From Isoetes taiwanensis (taxonomy: Eukaryota; Streptophyta; Lycopodiopsida; Isoetales; Isoetaceae): DNA of 64,000 nt. Numbering within the stretch: position 1 is the first letter of the stretch; each line of letters starts with the position of its first letter. The stretch is from the NCBI GenBank assembly GCA_021234155.1, contig JAJEKV010000016.1, forward strand, positions 18,164,698 through 18,228,697. The letters are read 5' to 3'. The notes under the pieces were generated by a model, which was given only the letters and a program-made list of their open reading frames with translations, did not search any database and was not told the DNA's origin. Positions 44,160 through 56,225 of this stretch are shown in pieces. The position numbers and the translations under genes are program-made.

Positions 44160-46626
44160 TAACAGGGGGTTGTTTTTGTATTTTTGTACTTTTTTTCCTA
44201 AGGTTTTTATATGATTTGATAATAGTATTCCATGAGACGTACTAATCGGTACATCTAGAGTGCACATACGCTCACTCCAAATTTAGTGGCATTTTTCAAT
44301 GGTCATACCTATGATTTCTCTACATATATGAAAATCAAACATGCAGGCATCGAACAAAGGTATTTTAGGGTTATTTTCGAGTTACATTTTCTTCTTTCAG
44401 GGCTCGGGAAGGCAAAGCCAAAGGAGCCACATCTCAGGACTCCGGGATGATGATGCGTCAGATGTTGTGATTCTTCGTCGCTGGCTTAACAGTTCTTCGT
44501 CGCTGGAATCCTTGCATATCAGGTTGTGGACATGGTTGAGCTTGCTCACTGTCAGGGCGTTATCTTGAGGAACATTCGACCATCATGCTTTGTTTTATCC
44601 CCTTTAAATCGAGTTGCTTTCATTGTGCAGTTGAGAAGACTCCGGAGCAAGGTGGTCGAAACAAGGTAGAACACCTAAATCCGTCGACTTTGTGTGGGTG
44701 ATGGGATGGGATCCGCTTTTACCACTTTTTTCCAAAGACGACTAATATCTTCATCTTGTTTCCTTCCATTTCCACGAGTCCGACAAAGGATGATAACTTC
44801 GGCATCCATAGTTACAACTAGTTACAATCTCTGCCCCTGCTGCCTTTTCTTCAAACGAACAAACGAAGTTGTACAAACGGTTGTACAAAAGCGGTTGTAT
44901 GCAATAATTGTGGAGTTTGAAGGTATTTTTCTCGTATGATTCATTATGCATCTTCCAATGAGTTCTTAATGAAGTCACTAAATCTCTTTGGTTTTGTGGA
45001 CAGCCACCTTCTTTGCATTGCCCTCTGTAACCATTATGCCGTAATTGTAAGAAGCCCGGTCATATTGCTAGTTTATGTCGCAATGAACCTGTTTGTAACA
45101 TCTGCGACAAGTCCGGACACCTTGCAAAAGGGTGTCCCTGTCTGTGAGACCGGGCTTCCAAAGTCTCTCCTTTGTAATAATTGCTATCGAATCGCCATAT
45201 CTCTGTACATTGCCCTAATGAAAAGGCATGTAATAACTACCGGCGATCAGGACATCTTGCACGGGATTGTATAAATAGTCCAATCTGTAACAGTTGCAGC
45301 CACCCTGGCCACATTGCTCGTGATTGTCCTCACTAGCTAAGTACTTTTGATTAAGTGCTTTTGGTTAACTGTTTTTGTGCATCCGGTGTTGCCATTTAAT
45401 TGTGCTGTGCAGATTCCAGTAATCTTGCTCCTTTATGATCTTCAATTTGCTGTATACTTAGTTAGAAATGCCTCTGCTTTAAAGTCAGAAATGTAGCATC
45501 TGTAGTTACCAATGTAGTTGCTCTTGCTCTATAATGTTGCTATAGCCAGTTTTTACAGATGGAGTTTTTCATTTTTCATAGATATAAGCAAAAGTTAAAG
45601 ATTTTGATTTTTTTGCAGGAGATGGATTCTAATATCAATAAGGATTCTCGTTTTGGTACAAATGAAAATCTCTATTGTATTGCTTGTAAGAATACTGCCA
45701 TTTATGTCTACATGAAAGAGATTAGAATTATTGGAACAATGTTCTTTGTGCAACTCCCCGCCAGTTCATTGATGGTTTTCATCAAATATTTTATTATTCA
45801 ATTTGGCTACATTTAAGAGCAAATCCTAGCATCCACATGAGAAGGCACTATTCAAGGTCAGAAAAACTTTTACATTAATTGTGTCCTCTACTTTTGTTTA
45901 TATTGTATATTGCAATCTGAGATCTATTATTATATGGTTCTACATGAAGAAGGTGTAACCCTGATTGCAGATAATGTTTCCTAATACACATCCACATGAA
46001 ACCATATTATGGTTCCCTTGATTGTTTCCATATGTTCTTTATCTGTTTATCTTTATTTAAAACTGGCAAATCACCATATTCTTACATTTGTTTATTTTTT
46101 GGCACTTATGTACTTACATAAATAATCTCTATAGTGTATATTTCTTGGCACTTCAATATTTACATAAACAGGCCATAAAGTTTACCTATGTTTCCTTTAG
46201 TTAGGGCCCGAAGGGCCCAAAATTTTTTTTTAATATAACAAATACACAACTACCATTAACATTATTAACACAAACCATTGCACTTAACACATTTAAATTA
46301 AAATCCCCTTAAACCCCTTTGGTTTGGGTGCATATTCACACGGGGGGTTACGTGGGCGGAGAGCCCCAAGAATATAGTTATAATACATGTACAAAATTAA
46401 CACCATTAAGTACATTCTCTCAAACCTTATAGTATTTTGCAAACCTTAATATACAGTATACAAAAACTTGTACATGCATACCCCACAAACGAGGATTGTT
46501 ATATAACGGTTCGATCTTGGAATAAATGGCAAATATGCCCATCCGACAGACTCTTGTTGCTGAGTAACCCCCCGTGTGAATATGCACCCAAACCAAAGGG
46601 GGTTTAAGGGGGATTTTAATTTAAAT
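44160..46626 (+). mobile_element. 2.5 kb insert in LINE-D carrying a zinc-knuckle gene fragment
   Basis: It interrupts the RT between FGI and ALQEFIAEQ. GCATTA at 44154-44159 and 46627-46632 is a candidate 6-base target duplication. The insert has no transposase or RT. It begins TATAACAGGGGG and ends in the right arm of an inverted repeat (46565-46627). Inside are a degraded CCHC protein gene (45030-45336) and AT-rich DNA. It could be a gene-capturing DNA transposon or a retrocopy; the class is not clear. Confidence 0.6.
45030..45336 (+). pseudogene. CNBP/GIS2-like CCHC zinc-knuckle protein fragment
   Basis: Across two frames it reads LCRNCKKPGHIASLCRNEPV, CNICDKSGHLAKGCP, then after a shift LLCNNCYR, HISVHCPNEKACNNYRRSGH, LARDCINSPICNSCSHPGHI and ARDCPH, then stop. 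These are at least four CX2CX4HX4C knuckles in tandem, one with Cys to Tyr (NNYRR). Tandem knuckles of this type with short NEP-, NEKA- and NSPI-type linkers are found in plant cellular nucleic-acid-binding proteins, not in retroelement Gag. So it is a host gene copy. At least two frameshifts and a stop make it non-functional. Upstream exons may lie at 44340-45030 but are not clear. Confidence 0.75.
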
Positions 46627-46627
46627 G
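46290..46627. repeat. Inverted repeat, about 61-base arms
   Basis: 46290-46350 and 46565-46627 are inverted copies, outer end CATTTAAATTAAAATCCCC, inner end near CACGGGGGGTTA, with a few indels. The loop of 214 bases is AT-rich and has no coding sense. It forms the right end of the 44160-46626 insert and could be a foldback/MITE. Confidence 0.85.
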
Positions 46628-46632
46628 CATTA

Positions 46633-46887
46633 CAAGAATTCATAGCAGAACAGCAAGGGGACATGGACGCGCCCACACTAGGGGAAACCAAAGTACCCAT
46701 CATGTTATATGCCGATGACCTGAGCATGATGGCCACAAAAAACAAGGGAATGCATAGGTTTCTTGAAATCGCTAGAGATCTTCTCGAAAAAGACAGGGTT
46801 GACATAAAATCTTACAAAACCAAAATAGTCTTTTTTGGTAACAGAATGCATTACCAAACCGCTCAAGTACTTGGGAAATGTAACTAG
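46633..46887 (+). pseudogene. LINE-D reverse transcriptase, active-site part
   Basis: Continues the RT with LQEFIAEQQGDMDAPTLGE, then IMLYADDLSMMATKNKG (YADD active site), FLEIARDLLEKDRVDIKSYK and TKIVFFGNR. Frames decay after 46887; weak family sequence such as LYGAEAWGLGLTEKKWEKQE continues near 47085-47150. Confidence 0.9.
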
Positions 46888-47381
46888 AAGAATCAACAGA
46901 GTATATATACCGGGGTATGACACACACCTGCAGTGGGAAATGGGCTAAAGGGCGATACAAGATTCCAAACAGCCATTGGGAGTTACTTTAATATAAAAAA
47001 ATTTCTGCAATAGAAGTAGAATAATAGGCTGGGAAATCAAATGCTATCTGTTTCCGGTCACAAATTGTCGTGACCACGCATAACTATATGGGGCTGAAGC
47101 TTGGGGACTAGGGCTAACAGAAAAGAAATGGGAAAAACAGGAAGGAATCCTTAGGCAATGGCATAAACAGGAATTCAAGCTGAGAACAAATACACCGCAA
47201 ACAGCTATAGTATTGAGACAGGTCAGAAACCAATGGAGGTAAGGGCATGGGAGAAGACTATCAGATATCTCATAAGAAACAATGCAGGTGGAAAACCAAA
47301 CAAATTAACGAGTATCGCGACCAGCGAGTCAGCAAAATCACACATCATCGCAGACAATGGATGGTTTAGAGATGTGGCAAT

Positions 47382-47831
47382 GTGGACCAAAGAAATGGGG
47401 ATGAATCTGAGCGACCTGATAAACCAGGGCCCAAGACAATTTGGCTTATGACTGTGTTCAACCCAGAACAGCGGATAGGGCAGCAGATGTACCAAGATAA
47501 TCTACTAGGAAAAACAAGGAGGGATATCCTAGCAAGATTTAGGATGGGGAGCCATGACCTAAAAATTGAAAAGGACAGATGGAGGAGAGTAGAGAAAGAC
47601 GACCGGATATACAGAATCTGTGATAGGGGGGAAGTGAAGGACGAGAATCACATGCTCAAGGAGTGTCCGATATATGGAGACATCAGGAACAAATACAGAA
47701 ACATAAGATGGGGCCAGCCCGTACACGCCATGATGGCAAGGACAGAAACAATGAGAGATTTGGCAGACGCAATACGGGAAATGACGACAAGACACCGGGA
47801 AGTACACAAAGAAAAAGGGCTTGTGTTATGA
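47382..47831 (+). pseudogene. LINE-D C-terminal region with His/Cys motif
   Basis: Reads TRRDILARFRMGSHDLKIEK, then YRICDRGEVKDENHMLKECPIY, a C-x-E-x-H-x-L-x-C motif characteristic of the C-terminus of this LINE type and equivalent to DECHTFRSCPAY in LINE-A. Ends at 47831; the 3' UTR follows. Confidence 0.8.
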
Positions 47832-47895
47832 GCCGCCCGGGAGGCGAATCATAGCTGCCCAAAAATGCTCAGCTTAAAGCTGATTGATAATGACG

Positions 47896-48484
47896 TGTTT
47901 GGGGTCTGGGTTCGGGAACTCCTGGAAGACAGCCCTCTGTGAGGACCCGTGGATCTAACAGGAGAGTCCGGGGGACTATGTCACGCGGGATTTGCTGAAA
48001 GAGAAGAAAAAGAAGAGAACAGAACAAATGAGAGAAAGATGATAAGCTTCCTTGATATCAATGATGAAAATACATGAGCTCTCGCAATAGAGAGAAAACT
48101 GAAAGGAGATAAGACTCAAAACTCATCTAAAAACTTATGAGCTAACTCTACTCATATATATAGTACAATGGCCTTGGGCCCAATATAGACACTCGATCGA
48201 TCTCTGCCCGACTCGAAGGAGGCCTCGATTTGCAGGAATGTTGGCGTGCCTCTTGAAGTGCCTAGAATCACGACGCCGACGCCGACGCGGTGGCGGGACC
48301 GTCACTTATGTCCGAAAGGCGCCTCTTGTTGACAGCCCAAAGGCTTTGATCACTGCGGGCTCGCCGCTTAGTCTTCGTGGAGGCTTGGATGTCCGCACCG
48401 CGGGTTGACCGAGGATCTTTGAGCTTGACCTGGTCTCGACGATGCATGAATAGTCCCGTACAGAGGCACAGATTGGGACTAACA
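47896..48484 (-). repeat. Gypsy-2 3' LTR
   Basis: Direct repeat of 58407-58998. Plus-strand ends are TGTTTGGGGTC and GGGACTAACA. The minus strand has TACTATATATATGAG as a TATA box near 48155. Confidence 0.9.
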
Positions 48485-51400
48485 CCCACCAAACGACACT
48501 CGAGTGAAGAAAAGGAGGAAGCGCCGGAGGGCGGGAAGCCATCGGGCCGAAAGTGATCCTCACGGAGTGAGGACGGGCCCCATTATGGTACCGGGCCGAT
48601 GAGATCTTGGCGTGATTGAAGAGCTTGAGGTGTGTTTTGGCCAAGGGGCGTGATCAGCATCAATAAGAAAAAACGAGCCGCACCATGTCTTCAAGTGCGC
48701 AGCATGGGCCTCAAGAAATGTAATCCGACACTCCATGAGGAGACAGGTCTGAAGGCCAAAGGCACCGACGCGGCATTTGGATTGCAAAGAAAAATGGGAC
48801 GCCGCCCGATTTAAGGAGCTTAGCAAAATGCATTTGAGGGCGCCAGCAAAATCCCGCTTGAAGATGGACAGAAGGATCGTGGTGAGGTGGAGGCGCTCGC
48901 AAGAAGGTGTTGAGACCATGAAGCGCATCCGCTGGCCGTTGCCAACCACGCCATTAGCAATGTAGATCCAATTGGTGGTGTTGTCCGTGAGTAGCACCTT
49001 CTTCCCAATGTGAGTGGCGAACAAAACGTGGATCCCACCGGAGATCCGGCGAGATCTGAGGTGGTGTCCAGCCTGCATGACCATCCATGACCTTGGTCCA
49101 AAAAGGAAGGCCAATCGGAAGTCAGAACCCGGGCGGGAGGTACGCCTGTGGAAGCATAGGGAGAAGGAACCATGCCCGTGGGCGTGGGTTGCTGAGCAGT
49201 CTCCCTGAATTGACTGACAAGATCTGGATCAAGTGCCTGACACCAGCGATCCCAAAGAGAAGCAGAGAGCTGAGAGTTGACAGGAGGGCTATCCCATCCC
49301 GTGGGGACCGTCTTGCTATCCAAAAGAGCCTGTAACTGATTGTAACCAGCGAGGTGCTGCATATAGACTTGTGCATAGGGAAGATCTTCGGGATGTCCTA
49401 GATACTTCCTAATTTGTTGCAGCGCTTCCGCTTGCCAGAGAGATAAATGATTGGCAAGCTTCGGGCATGTACTCCTCGATGAAAAGTTTTGGTCCGGGGG
49501 GATCCGCAAGATATGGATTGTTATCCTCGAAGCACCCATTGCGCAGGGGGGTCACCACGAAAAGCCGGGCGGGCCCATTGCCAAAGTTTTCCTGTGTATC
49601 ACCCAGATAGAAATCATGAAAGATATAAGCCATGGGCTGAACCACGCGGAAAGTGAGAAAGTCTGGATCGGCACAGTGTATGAGATCAAAGACAACAAGG
49701 GCACAACACAACCCTTTGTCTTCAATGGAGAGTTCTGGCCAAATCCGAAAAAATCAAGACCGCCAAGTGGGATATCCACAGGGCCATCAAAAAGCGTGCC
49801 ACTTTGAAAGGAAGAGGTGGCGTCGTGCAACCACATAATCATGATAGCGTGGAGGGAGCAGGGAAGTCTACCGGCATTCTCAGGAAGAATTGAAGTCCGG
49901 CCAAGTTTGGCTTGAGCCTCATCGCCAGATCAATAGCTTGCCGCAATGTTGTTCGAGATCACGGATCCGATTGTCCCTTTCGAGTAGCGGCAGTGGATCG
50001 TCCGCGGACCCGTTTCGAGAAGGATTGACCGGGAGGAAGATTTCCCGGTGTATTGAGACGAAACCGCACGGCAATCTCCGCGTCATCTAATATTTTCGTT
50101 TTGCGCACCTCGGTAAAGCTGATCTTGAAGAGAGGTGAGTGAGAGGTTCCGTGTAGAAAGCCGAGCCGTCAAGGAGGCGACTTGGCGTCGCCCGGCTGAA
50201 AAGATTTTGAACTTGAGTGCTGAAATTTTCACACGCTCGAGTACAAGGCATTGAGTTTAGCAATATCTTCGCCCTTGGTACTTTCGGAGAGCGACTTTGG
50301 ACTTGTTGTGCTCCAATAGAGTCTGAATTTCGACCGAGCCGAGCCCGCCGATCAAGAAGTTGGCTGACTTGAGCTTGTGTACTCTTGAGATCCGCATGAG
50401 CCCGTAAGAGAGCTTCATGCTTGTCTTGAAGTTTGGCCTCCAAAGTTGCAACGTGGGCGATTCGCGGCTTGAAGGTCTTGGTGTACCGCATCGAGGCCTC
50501 CTCAGTGCCCGTTGAACCCCGCTCATAAGAGCCGTCTTGGGATTCTTGTAACTTAAGAGCAAAGCAGCTTTGAGCATCCTGGCCGATACTCGATACAACA
50601 ACCCACGAGGGTGTTGTGGTGGTGGAACCGGCCGCTGCCTGGTTTGGGAGGTTTGGGAAAAATGGTGTGAAGTGGATGGTGTAGCGGAGGAAGAGACAAA
50701 GGACATGAGTGTGACTGTGGTCATGACCAAATGGAAGATGGGCGTGATGTGCCAACTTGGTGATTGGACCGAAGGGAGCTTGAGTGGAAGTATGAGAATT
50801 TGGTGGTGTGGGAGGGAAGTAATGACGGATGAGGGCTTGAAAGTGCCCTCCCACGTAAACTTCAAAATGGAAGTGGTACCCCGGAAGGCGGTCCATTTCT
50901 TGGAGAAGACGATAGAACATCATTTGGGGCCAATCTATGTGGTGTTTGGAGTGTGTAGCAAGAAGGACCAGGTTATAGAAAGGCTTATTGATATGGGTGT
51001 TCTTGATAGAATACCCAAGGAATTTGCGCCACGTAAATTTCACAAAGGTCTCATGAGGCTTATCGATATTGGTCGACGATGGACATTGGCGTGATAAGCG
51101 GTGCACCAAACTCGTGACATCAATATCCCAGATAGCGGACCATGATACACAAGGAGTGTGCAAGGAATATGAAATACCTCGAAAATCAAGTGTTGAGTCA
51201 ATGAAATAGTGGTGCCATCGACCACGTGGGTGTACCCTTAACGGGCTGTTAACAATATTGGCGATGAACTAGAATCGGGCGTGATTTGGAGCCTAAGTTC
51301 CATTTGAGAGAATTCAGAAAGCCGGTGTCGTTCAGCCGACTTTTCTTGGGGGCCAACAAGGGCTTCCTGGAAAGTGGGCGTCAAGAAGGATACTGAGATG

Positions 51401-51835
51401 CAAAAAGGGCCGATCCTTGGGAGCAAAGGCTTGAAGTGTAGAAAATCTTGGGGCAGCCATGGGAATGATTTGCGTAATCGAAGAGATGCCAAAGGCGAAG
51501 ACGAAAAGTCGAAAGCACGGAGGATGAAGGCGCAGAGGAACTAAAAAGGTTTGTTTTTTGGGCGCATAAACCGAGGCTAAGAGGTATGAAGAGTGCGAAA
51601 ACAGAACCGCTGATGATGCAGTGTCAAAAGATGCGAAGAAGGGGGTTGAGAGGCAAAAATTTGGCTAAGTCCCCAAAAACGTAAGGGAGAAGCAATGAAC
51701 GGTGAGGATGAGGCGTGAAAGAAAGATCGATGTGACAGATGGCAAAGGACACCCATTAATGTTCGGACGGGCGTGGAAAGAAGGAATGGCATTCAATGCT
51801 GGCAACTTCGAAGTGGGATATCATTAAAAGGAATG
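48485..51835 (-). other. Gypsy-2 region between integrase and 3' LTR, possible extra ORF
   Basis: Minus-strand coding-like frames, all broken: 48820-49539 (YLGHPEDLPYAQVYMQHLAG, SLWDRWCQALDPDLVSQFRE), 49409-49711 (FHDFYLGDTQENFGNGPARL) and 50087-51490. The last has HIDWPQMMFYRLLQEMD and HFHFEVYVGGHFQALIRHYF, and ends in a coiled-coil-like AKLQDKHEALLRAHADLKST. The order of a DNA-virus-like or env-like gene is not seen. The pattern of RGRW, a conserved middle and W-P segment recalls the plant-transposon extra domain of Athila/Tat elements, but this is a weak match. Plus-strand frames here are shadows. Confidence 0.45.
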
Positions 51836-52440
51836 TGTCGGAAGGTACCATGGCTAGATATCGGGCGGGAGAACGATTCTCATATTAGAAACAAATTTCC
51901 TTGCATTGCAAACACGTTATGATTTGTGTGATTGGTCCACGCCGACAAGGAGTTCCTCGGTTGGCTATATAAGACGAACCCGAGAGAAACGCGAAGGCAT
52001 CCGATGGCGCCGGTATGGCGGCTGGCGGCTTGAACGAAGATTGCACCATGCCGGCGAACCGCCGAGTGGATCACTTGTAAGATGAATTGTGCGGATCTCA
52101 GGGCTGCCACAACCGCGGGTATTCGGGCGATGGGGTGTGTGCCGGATGGTGAACATCCCGACCCGGCACCAACGGGATGGAGGTGGTTCCCAAGACCTTC
52201 GGGATCCGGGCGGGGAACCTCTACCATCTCCTCCGCATCACCTCTCGCTCCAACCCGAGTAGAGGGTTTTCCTCTTAGGACTTAGTAGATAGGGCTCGAG
52301 CCCGTTTTTTGTATATAGGGCGGCGAGTGCCCATAGCGAAATAAAAAAGGGCTGCAGCCCACATTTTGTAAAAAATCTCCACTATAATATAATCTACCGC
52401 CTTTCTAGTCACTTTCTCGTGGTGTTTGATTCTTGAACTG
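51836..52440 (+). promoter_or_regulatory. LTR-like segment with plus-strand TATA and poly(A) signals
   Basis: Begins TGTCGGAAGGTACC. It has GGCTATATAAGACG (about 51963-51976) and, 370 bases on, AATAAAAAAGGG and a T-rich end. This promoter-to-polyA spacing on the plus strand resembles an LTR or short transcription unit, opposite in sense to Gypsy-2. A solo LTR of another element inserted here is one reading; an antisense unit of Gypsy-2 is another. Confidence 0.35.
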
Positions 52441-53650
52441 CCTACGTGTTGGGATGTTCACTTTCTGTGTGATGAAATGCTTTGAGACGAAAACCATTAA
52501 CTAATGTAGGTAATGGAGTGCCATCTAATTCAGCGAGTTGGAAAACACTTGGTCTAACCACTTGAACAATTTGATAAGGGCCAAGCCAACGAAACTTGAG
52601 TTTACCCTAAAAATTTTTTGTACCTGGAATCATAAAGAAGAACCAAATCTCCTTGTTTGAATGTTTTTGTCTTCAAACGTTTGTCATGTAAAGATTTTTG
52701 CAACTGTTGTCCATGAAGAACACGAATATAAGCATCCCTTCGAAGTTCATCCAACTGTTCTAATTGATAGACCCGTTCTTTGAGAAGCGGTTGGTGGATT
52801 ATGAAGCGATAAAGGTTGAAACCGGAGTGTTGGAAGGATGTATTCAAAGGGCATGAGAGCTTCCTGACCATAAACCAATTTAAAAGGAGTGTGACCCGTA
52901 GCAATCTTGAAACAAGTATTGTAGGCCCAAAGAACAGTAGGAAGTTTTGTCTGCCAATCTGTGCGGGAAGCGTCACAAATTTTCTTGAGAATGGTGACCA
53001 GAGTTTTGTTGGTGCTTTCTGCCAACCCATTGCCTTGAGGATAGTAAGGTGTGCTCTTGTGATGATGTATCAAGAGATAATCCGTCAGCTCTTTGATAGT
53101 ATGATTGATGAAATGAACACCACGGTCACTGACCAGCTCAGGTAGAGGCGGCGAATCGCGTGATAATTTGTTGATAGAGGACTCGGTAATTGCTTTTTGC
53201 GGCGTTGTTATGCGGAAGTGCACAAGCTTCCGCCCATTTGGTGGCGTGGTCGGTGAGAACCAGAATGTATCGACACGAGGTGTGCCGCGCGGGAGGATCT
53301 ATAGGTCCCCACAAAGTCCATTCCCCATTTCTTTGAAGGAAGTAAGCGTGGCGGCCGGGCGTCAAAGGAAGAGCCGCCACGTGGTTTGGCGTCCCACCCG
53401 GCGGCAAAAGCGTCACACGCGTCTTGGCGTGAAGGCGTGAGCATCTCGAAAGAAGCGTGGGCCAATAATACCCAAAGAAGGATTTTGCGTCTTGTGGTGT
53501 CACCATGAAAATGACCACCACCGAGCCCTTGATGAGCTTCTCGAACAATGTCTGGAACTTCATGAGGTAGAACACAGCGTCGAAGGATGGTGTCCTTACC
53601 CTTTTTGTAGAGATGTCCGGCAACCATGGTGTAGTCCGCGGACCTCTCGG
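52441..53650 (-). pseudogene. Gypsy-2 integrase
   Basis: On the minus strand: LYKKGKDTILRRCVLPHEVP, then AHQGLGGGHFHGDTTRRKIL (zinc-binding region), KKWGMDFVG (first Asp), RYILVLTDHATKWAEACALP, LVSDRGVHFINHTIKEL (second Asp), YYPQGNGLAESTNKTLVTIL (Glu), LPTVLWAYNTCFKIATGHTP and FKLVYGQEALMPFEYILP. The C-terminus reads QGDLVLLYDSRYKKFLG and GKLKFRWLGPYQI-like sequence to 52440. Three or four frameshifts. No chromodomain is visible. Confidence 0.92.
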
Positions 53651-53699
53651 AGAAATTGATGGCGGCGTGATTGTAAACTTGGCGGGAGAAGCCGTCTCA

Positions 53700-55480
53700 T
53701 CTTACGGTGGAAGAGCACCCGTGAGGAGGTACTGGCGAAAATCATAAAACCAATGTGGTGTTGCCGTGACTAAAAAGAGTTGAGCATCGGGGAAGGCGTC
53801 CCGAGACCTGTTCGCGGGATCATCCGTGTGGATCGTGAAAGATAATCCGAACAACATGAGATTTGCCAGCCTTATGAGCGATTTCAAAAGGAGCAAATTC
53901 TTGGAGAAGAAGGACCCAACGAGCAATGCGGCCGTGGGCGTGGATTTGTTGATCAAATAGAGAAGTGCTTGGTGGTCCACAAAGAACTTGATTTGACTGC
54001 CCAAAGGTAATGGCGGAGCGTTGGACCGCGAAAATGAGACCCAAAGCTTCACGCTCAGGTAAGCGAGAATAGTTCGCTTCGCCGAGAATTGAGTTTTAAT
54101 TTGGCGTGGCGATTTGGTTTATCGGTTAATGCGCATCATATTCTTGAGAAAGAACAGCTCAATAGCAAACGCAGAGACATCGACATGAGCGTGAAAGGGC
54201 TTGTCCCATTGAGGAGGAACAAGAACCGGTGCTGAGTAAGCAAAAGCTTCCATTTGTTGGAAAGCGACTTCACAGGAATTCAAGCCCGGTGGATTAATCA
54301 CCCGTGAGTTTATGAATGGGATCTGCGCAATGGCTGCCGATCGGGTATGAAGGTGGAGTAATAATTGACCTTTCGGGGAAAGCGTGTCTCTTTGATATGG
54401 GCTGGTGCTTGAGCTTTGAGCACACCTGGCCCGATTTTGGCGATCGGTGGTGATTCTGCTATTTGCGACAACATGACCTAACGAACACACGGAAGTGGCG
54501 CTTAAAAAGGTGCATTTCGGGATTGAGACTAATCTTGGGACTCATCACATTTCTGAAAAGCGAGTTTCAATTTATCCAAATGGTCAGCCATGGAATTGTA
54601 AGCGAGAAGTCATCTTGAAAAATTTGCAAGAAGGGATTTTCCTTCATGAAATCATGAAAAAGCGAGAGCATGATCGTTGAAATGTTGAAGGAGAGTTGGA
54701 TAATCCAAAAGGAACCACCTTGTAGGCAAAAGTGCCCCGCGGGGTGGTGAAAGTGGTCTTGAGTTGATCAGATTCTTTGATGGAGATCTGATTGTAGCGA
54801 GAAAAAAACCATCCATAAAGGAGTACATCTCATGTCGGACCACTTCTTCGAGGCAGTTGGTGTGAAGGGAAGTGGAAAATGATCACCTTCAGTGGCTTTG
54901 ATTGAGTTTCCGATAGTCTACCGCCAGCGGATCTTACCATTGTGCTTAAGGGCAATGGCGATAGGGCTCACCCATTCGAATGTTTGACCTCATAGATCAA
55001 ACTGCGGCAAAGGAGTTTGTCAATTTCGCCTTGGCCGATCCGCGGTAATTAGGGTTGAGCACATCTTGTCGTTGCTACTGGTGGTGCATCGATTTGGTAG
55101 GAATGGTGAGTTCCCCAAAGCGTTTGTTGATTCCCGAAGATCTTTGTAACTCGAGCGAAAATGTGTTTGAATTTTTTTGAGCAGCGTGGCGGCCCCGATA
55201 CGATAAGGGCGGAAGGTTTGCAAAGAATCGCGGGGCAACTTGATTGTTGCCAACATCCACAATCTCGACTTGACCGAGTGCGAATATGGGGTATGACTTG
55301 GTATCTGTACAATGTGTGCGGGAGGTTGGAGCATAACGGATCGCGGCACTTTTGCGTGGTGAAAAGAGGTTGCTCGGTTTCATCTAGCAAAGTGGTTGCT
55401 TCATGGATAGCGTGTACATCAGCGGGGAGTTGCGGGAGTGTCGACATCTGAAAAAGTGATCAGCGCGGATTCGATTGCAA
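53700..55480 (-). pseudogene. Gypsy-2 reverse transcriptase and RNase H, decayed
   Basis: Scattered over all three frames: SPIAIALKHNGKIRW, then YNQISIKESDQLKTTFTTPR, FAYKVVPFGLSNSPSTFQRS, FLQIFQDDFSLTI (the active site, QDD), SLGHVV and PFHAHVDVSAFAI. RNase H follows with KFFVDHQALLYLINKSTP. Part of the palm is missing between GKIRWR and TTFTTPR. Confidence 0.8.
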
Positions 55481-55622
55481 GGAGCCAGGTAGGGGTCAAG
55501 CAAGGCAGCCACGGCTGGTCCCGATCAAGAGTCATTTCTCCCCAAGGATCGGCATATTGAGGGGTAGGATGACCGAGGCGGTGCGCGAGGGTAGCCTGAA
55601 CTTGATAAATATTCTGGCGTCT

Positions 55623-56225
55623 TCAGAATCGATTAATGCGAGAGGGTTCCGCATTGTCAACGGAAATGATCCTGCCTGTTTGCAAGTCCATGGTGGCATT
55701 GAGATGACCATCTGTGATGACTAACTGGTCCGTGGCCCAGTAATGGATACTCTTTGCCTGGCGGAGAAAGGGTCGTCCCACCAGCATTTCATAGTCACCT
55801 GGATCTTCGCCAGCTTTCCAAACTCCAAATTCCATGGGAAAGCGGAGATCACCAATGTTGATGTGAAGAATAGGTGTGACGCCTTGAGGTCTCGTGATAT
55901 GGCCATTAGCTAATTTGATGTCATATGGGGCACGAAAGAGTTGTGTGATGCCCATTTGTTTGCGGAGTTTATCCGTGATGAGATTGACTGCACTACCTCC
56001 ATCGATTTGAACATGGTTGACTTGCTGATTTCCCACCGTTGCATGGACCGTGGGTGTAGAGATAGCTACAGCCCCAACTAAAACAGTTGGGAGTGGTAAC
56101 TGGTCCTTGAGAGCAGGACAGAGTTTTAAAATGGTTGCCAAGCTTAAAGGAATTTTGATCTTGGCAAGCTCCTCTTGAGTTCGAGAGGTACATGAGAAAA
56201 GGATCTGGCTGGTTCCAGTGCGCGG
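55623..56225 (-). pseudogene. Gypsy-2 aspartic protease
   Basis: A frame with VNHVQIDGGSAVNLI (DGGS in place of DTGS), IKLANGHITRPQGV, GDLRFPMEFGVWKAGE and YEMLVGRPFLRQA. The fold pattern of a gypsy protease is complete; DGGS or DSGS active sites are known in this group. RHN linkers follow toward RT. Confidence 0.85.

Noticed and set aside
50570-51094. 174-codon plus-strand open frame
   Set aside because: Antisense to coding-like minus frames of Gypsy-2; no domain and no promoter of its own.
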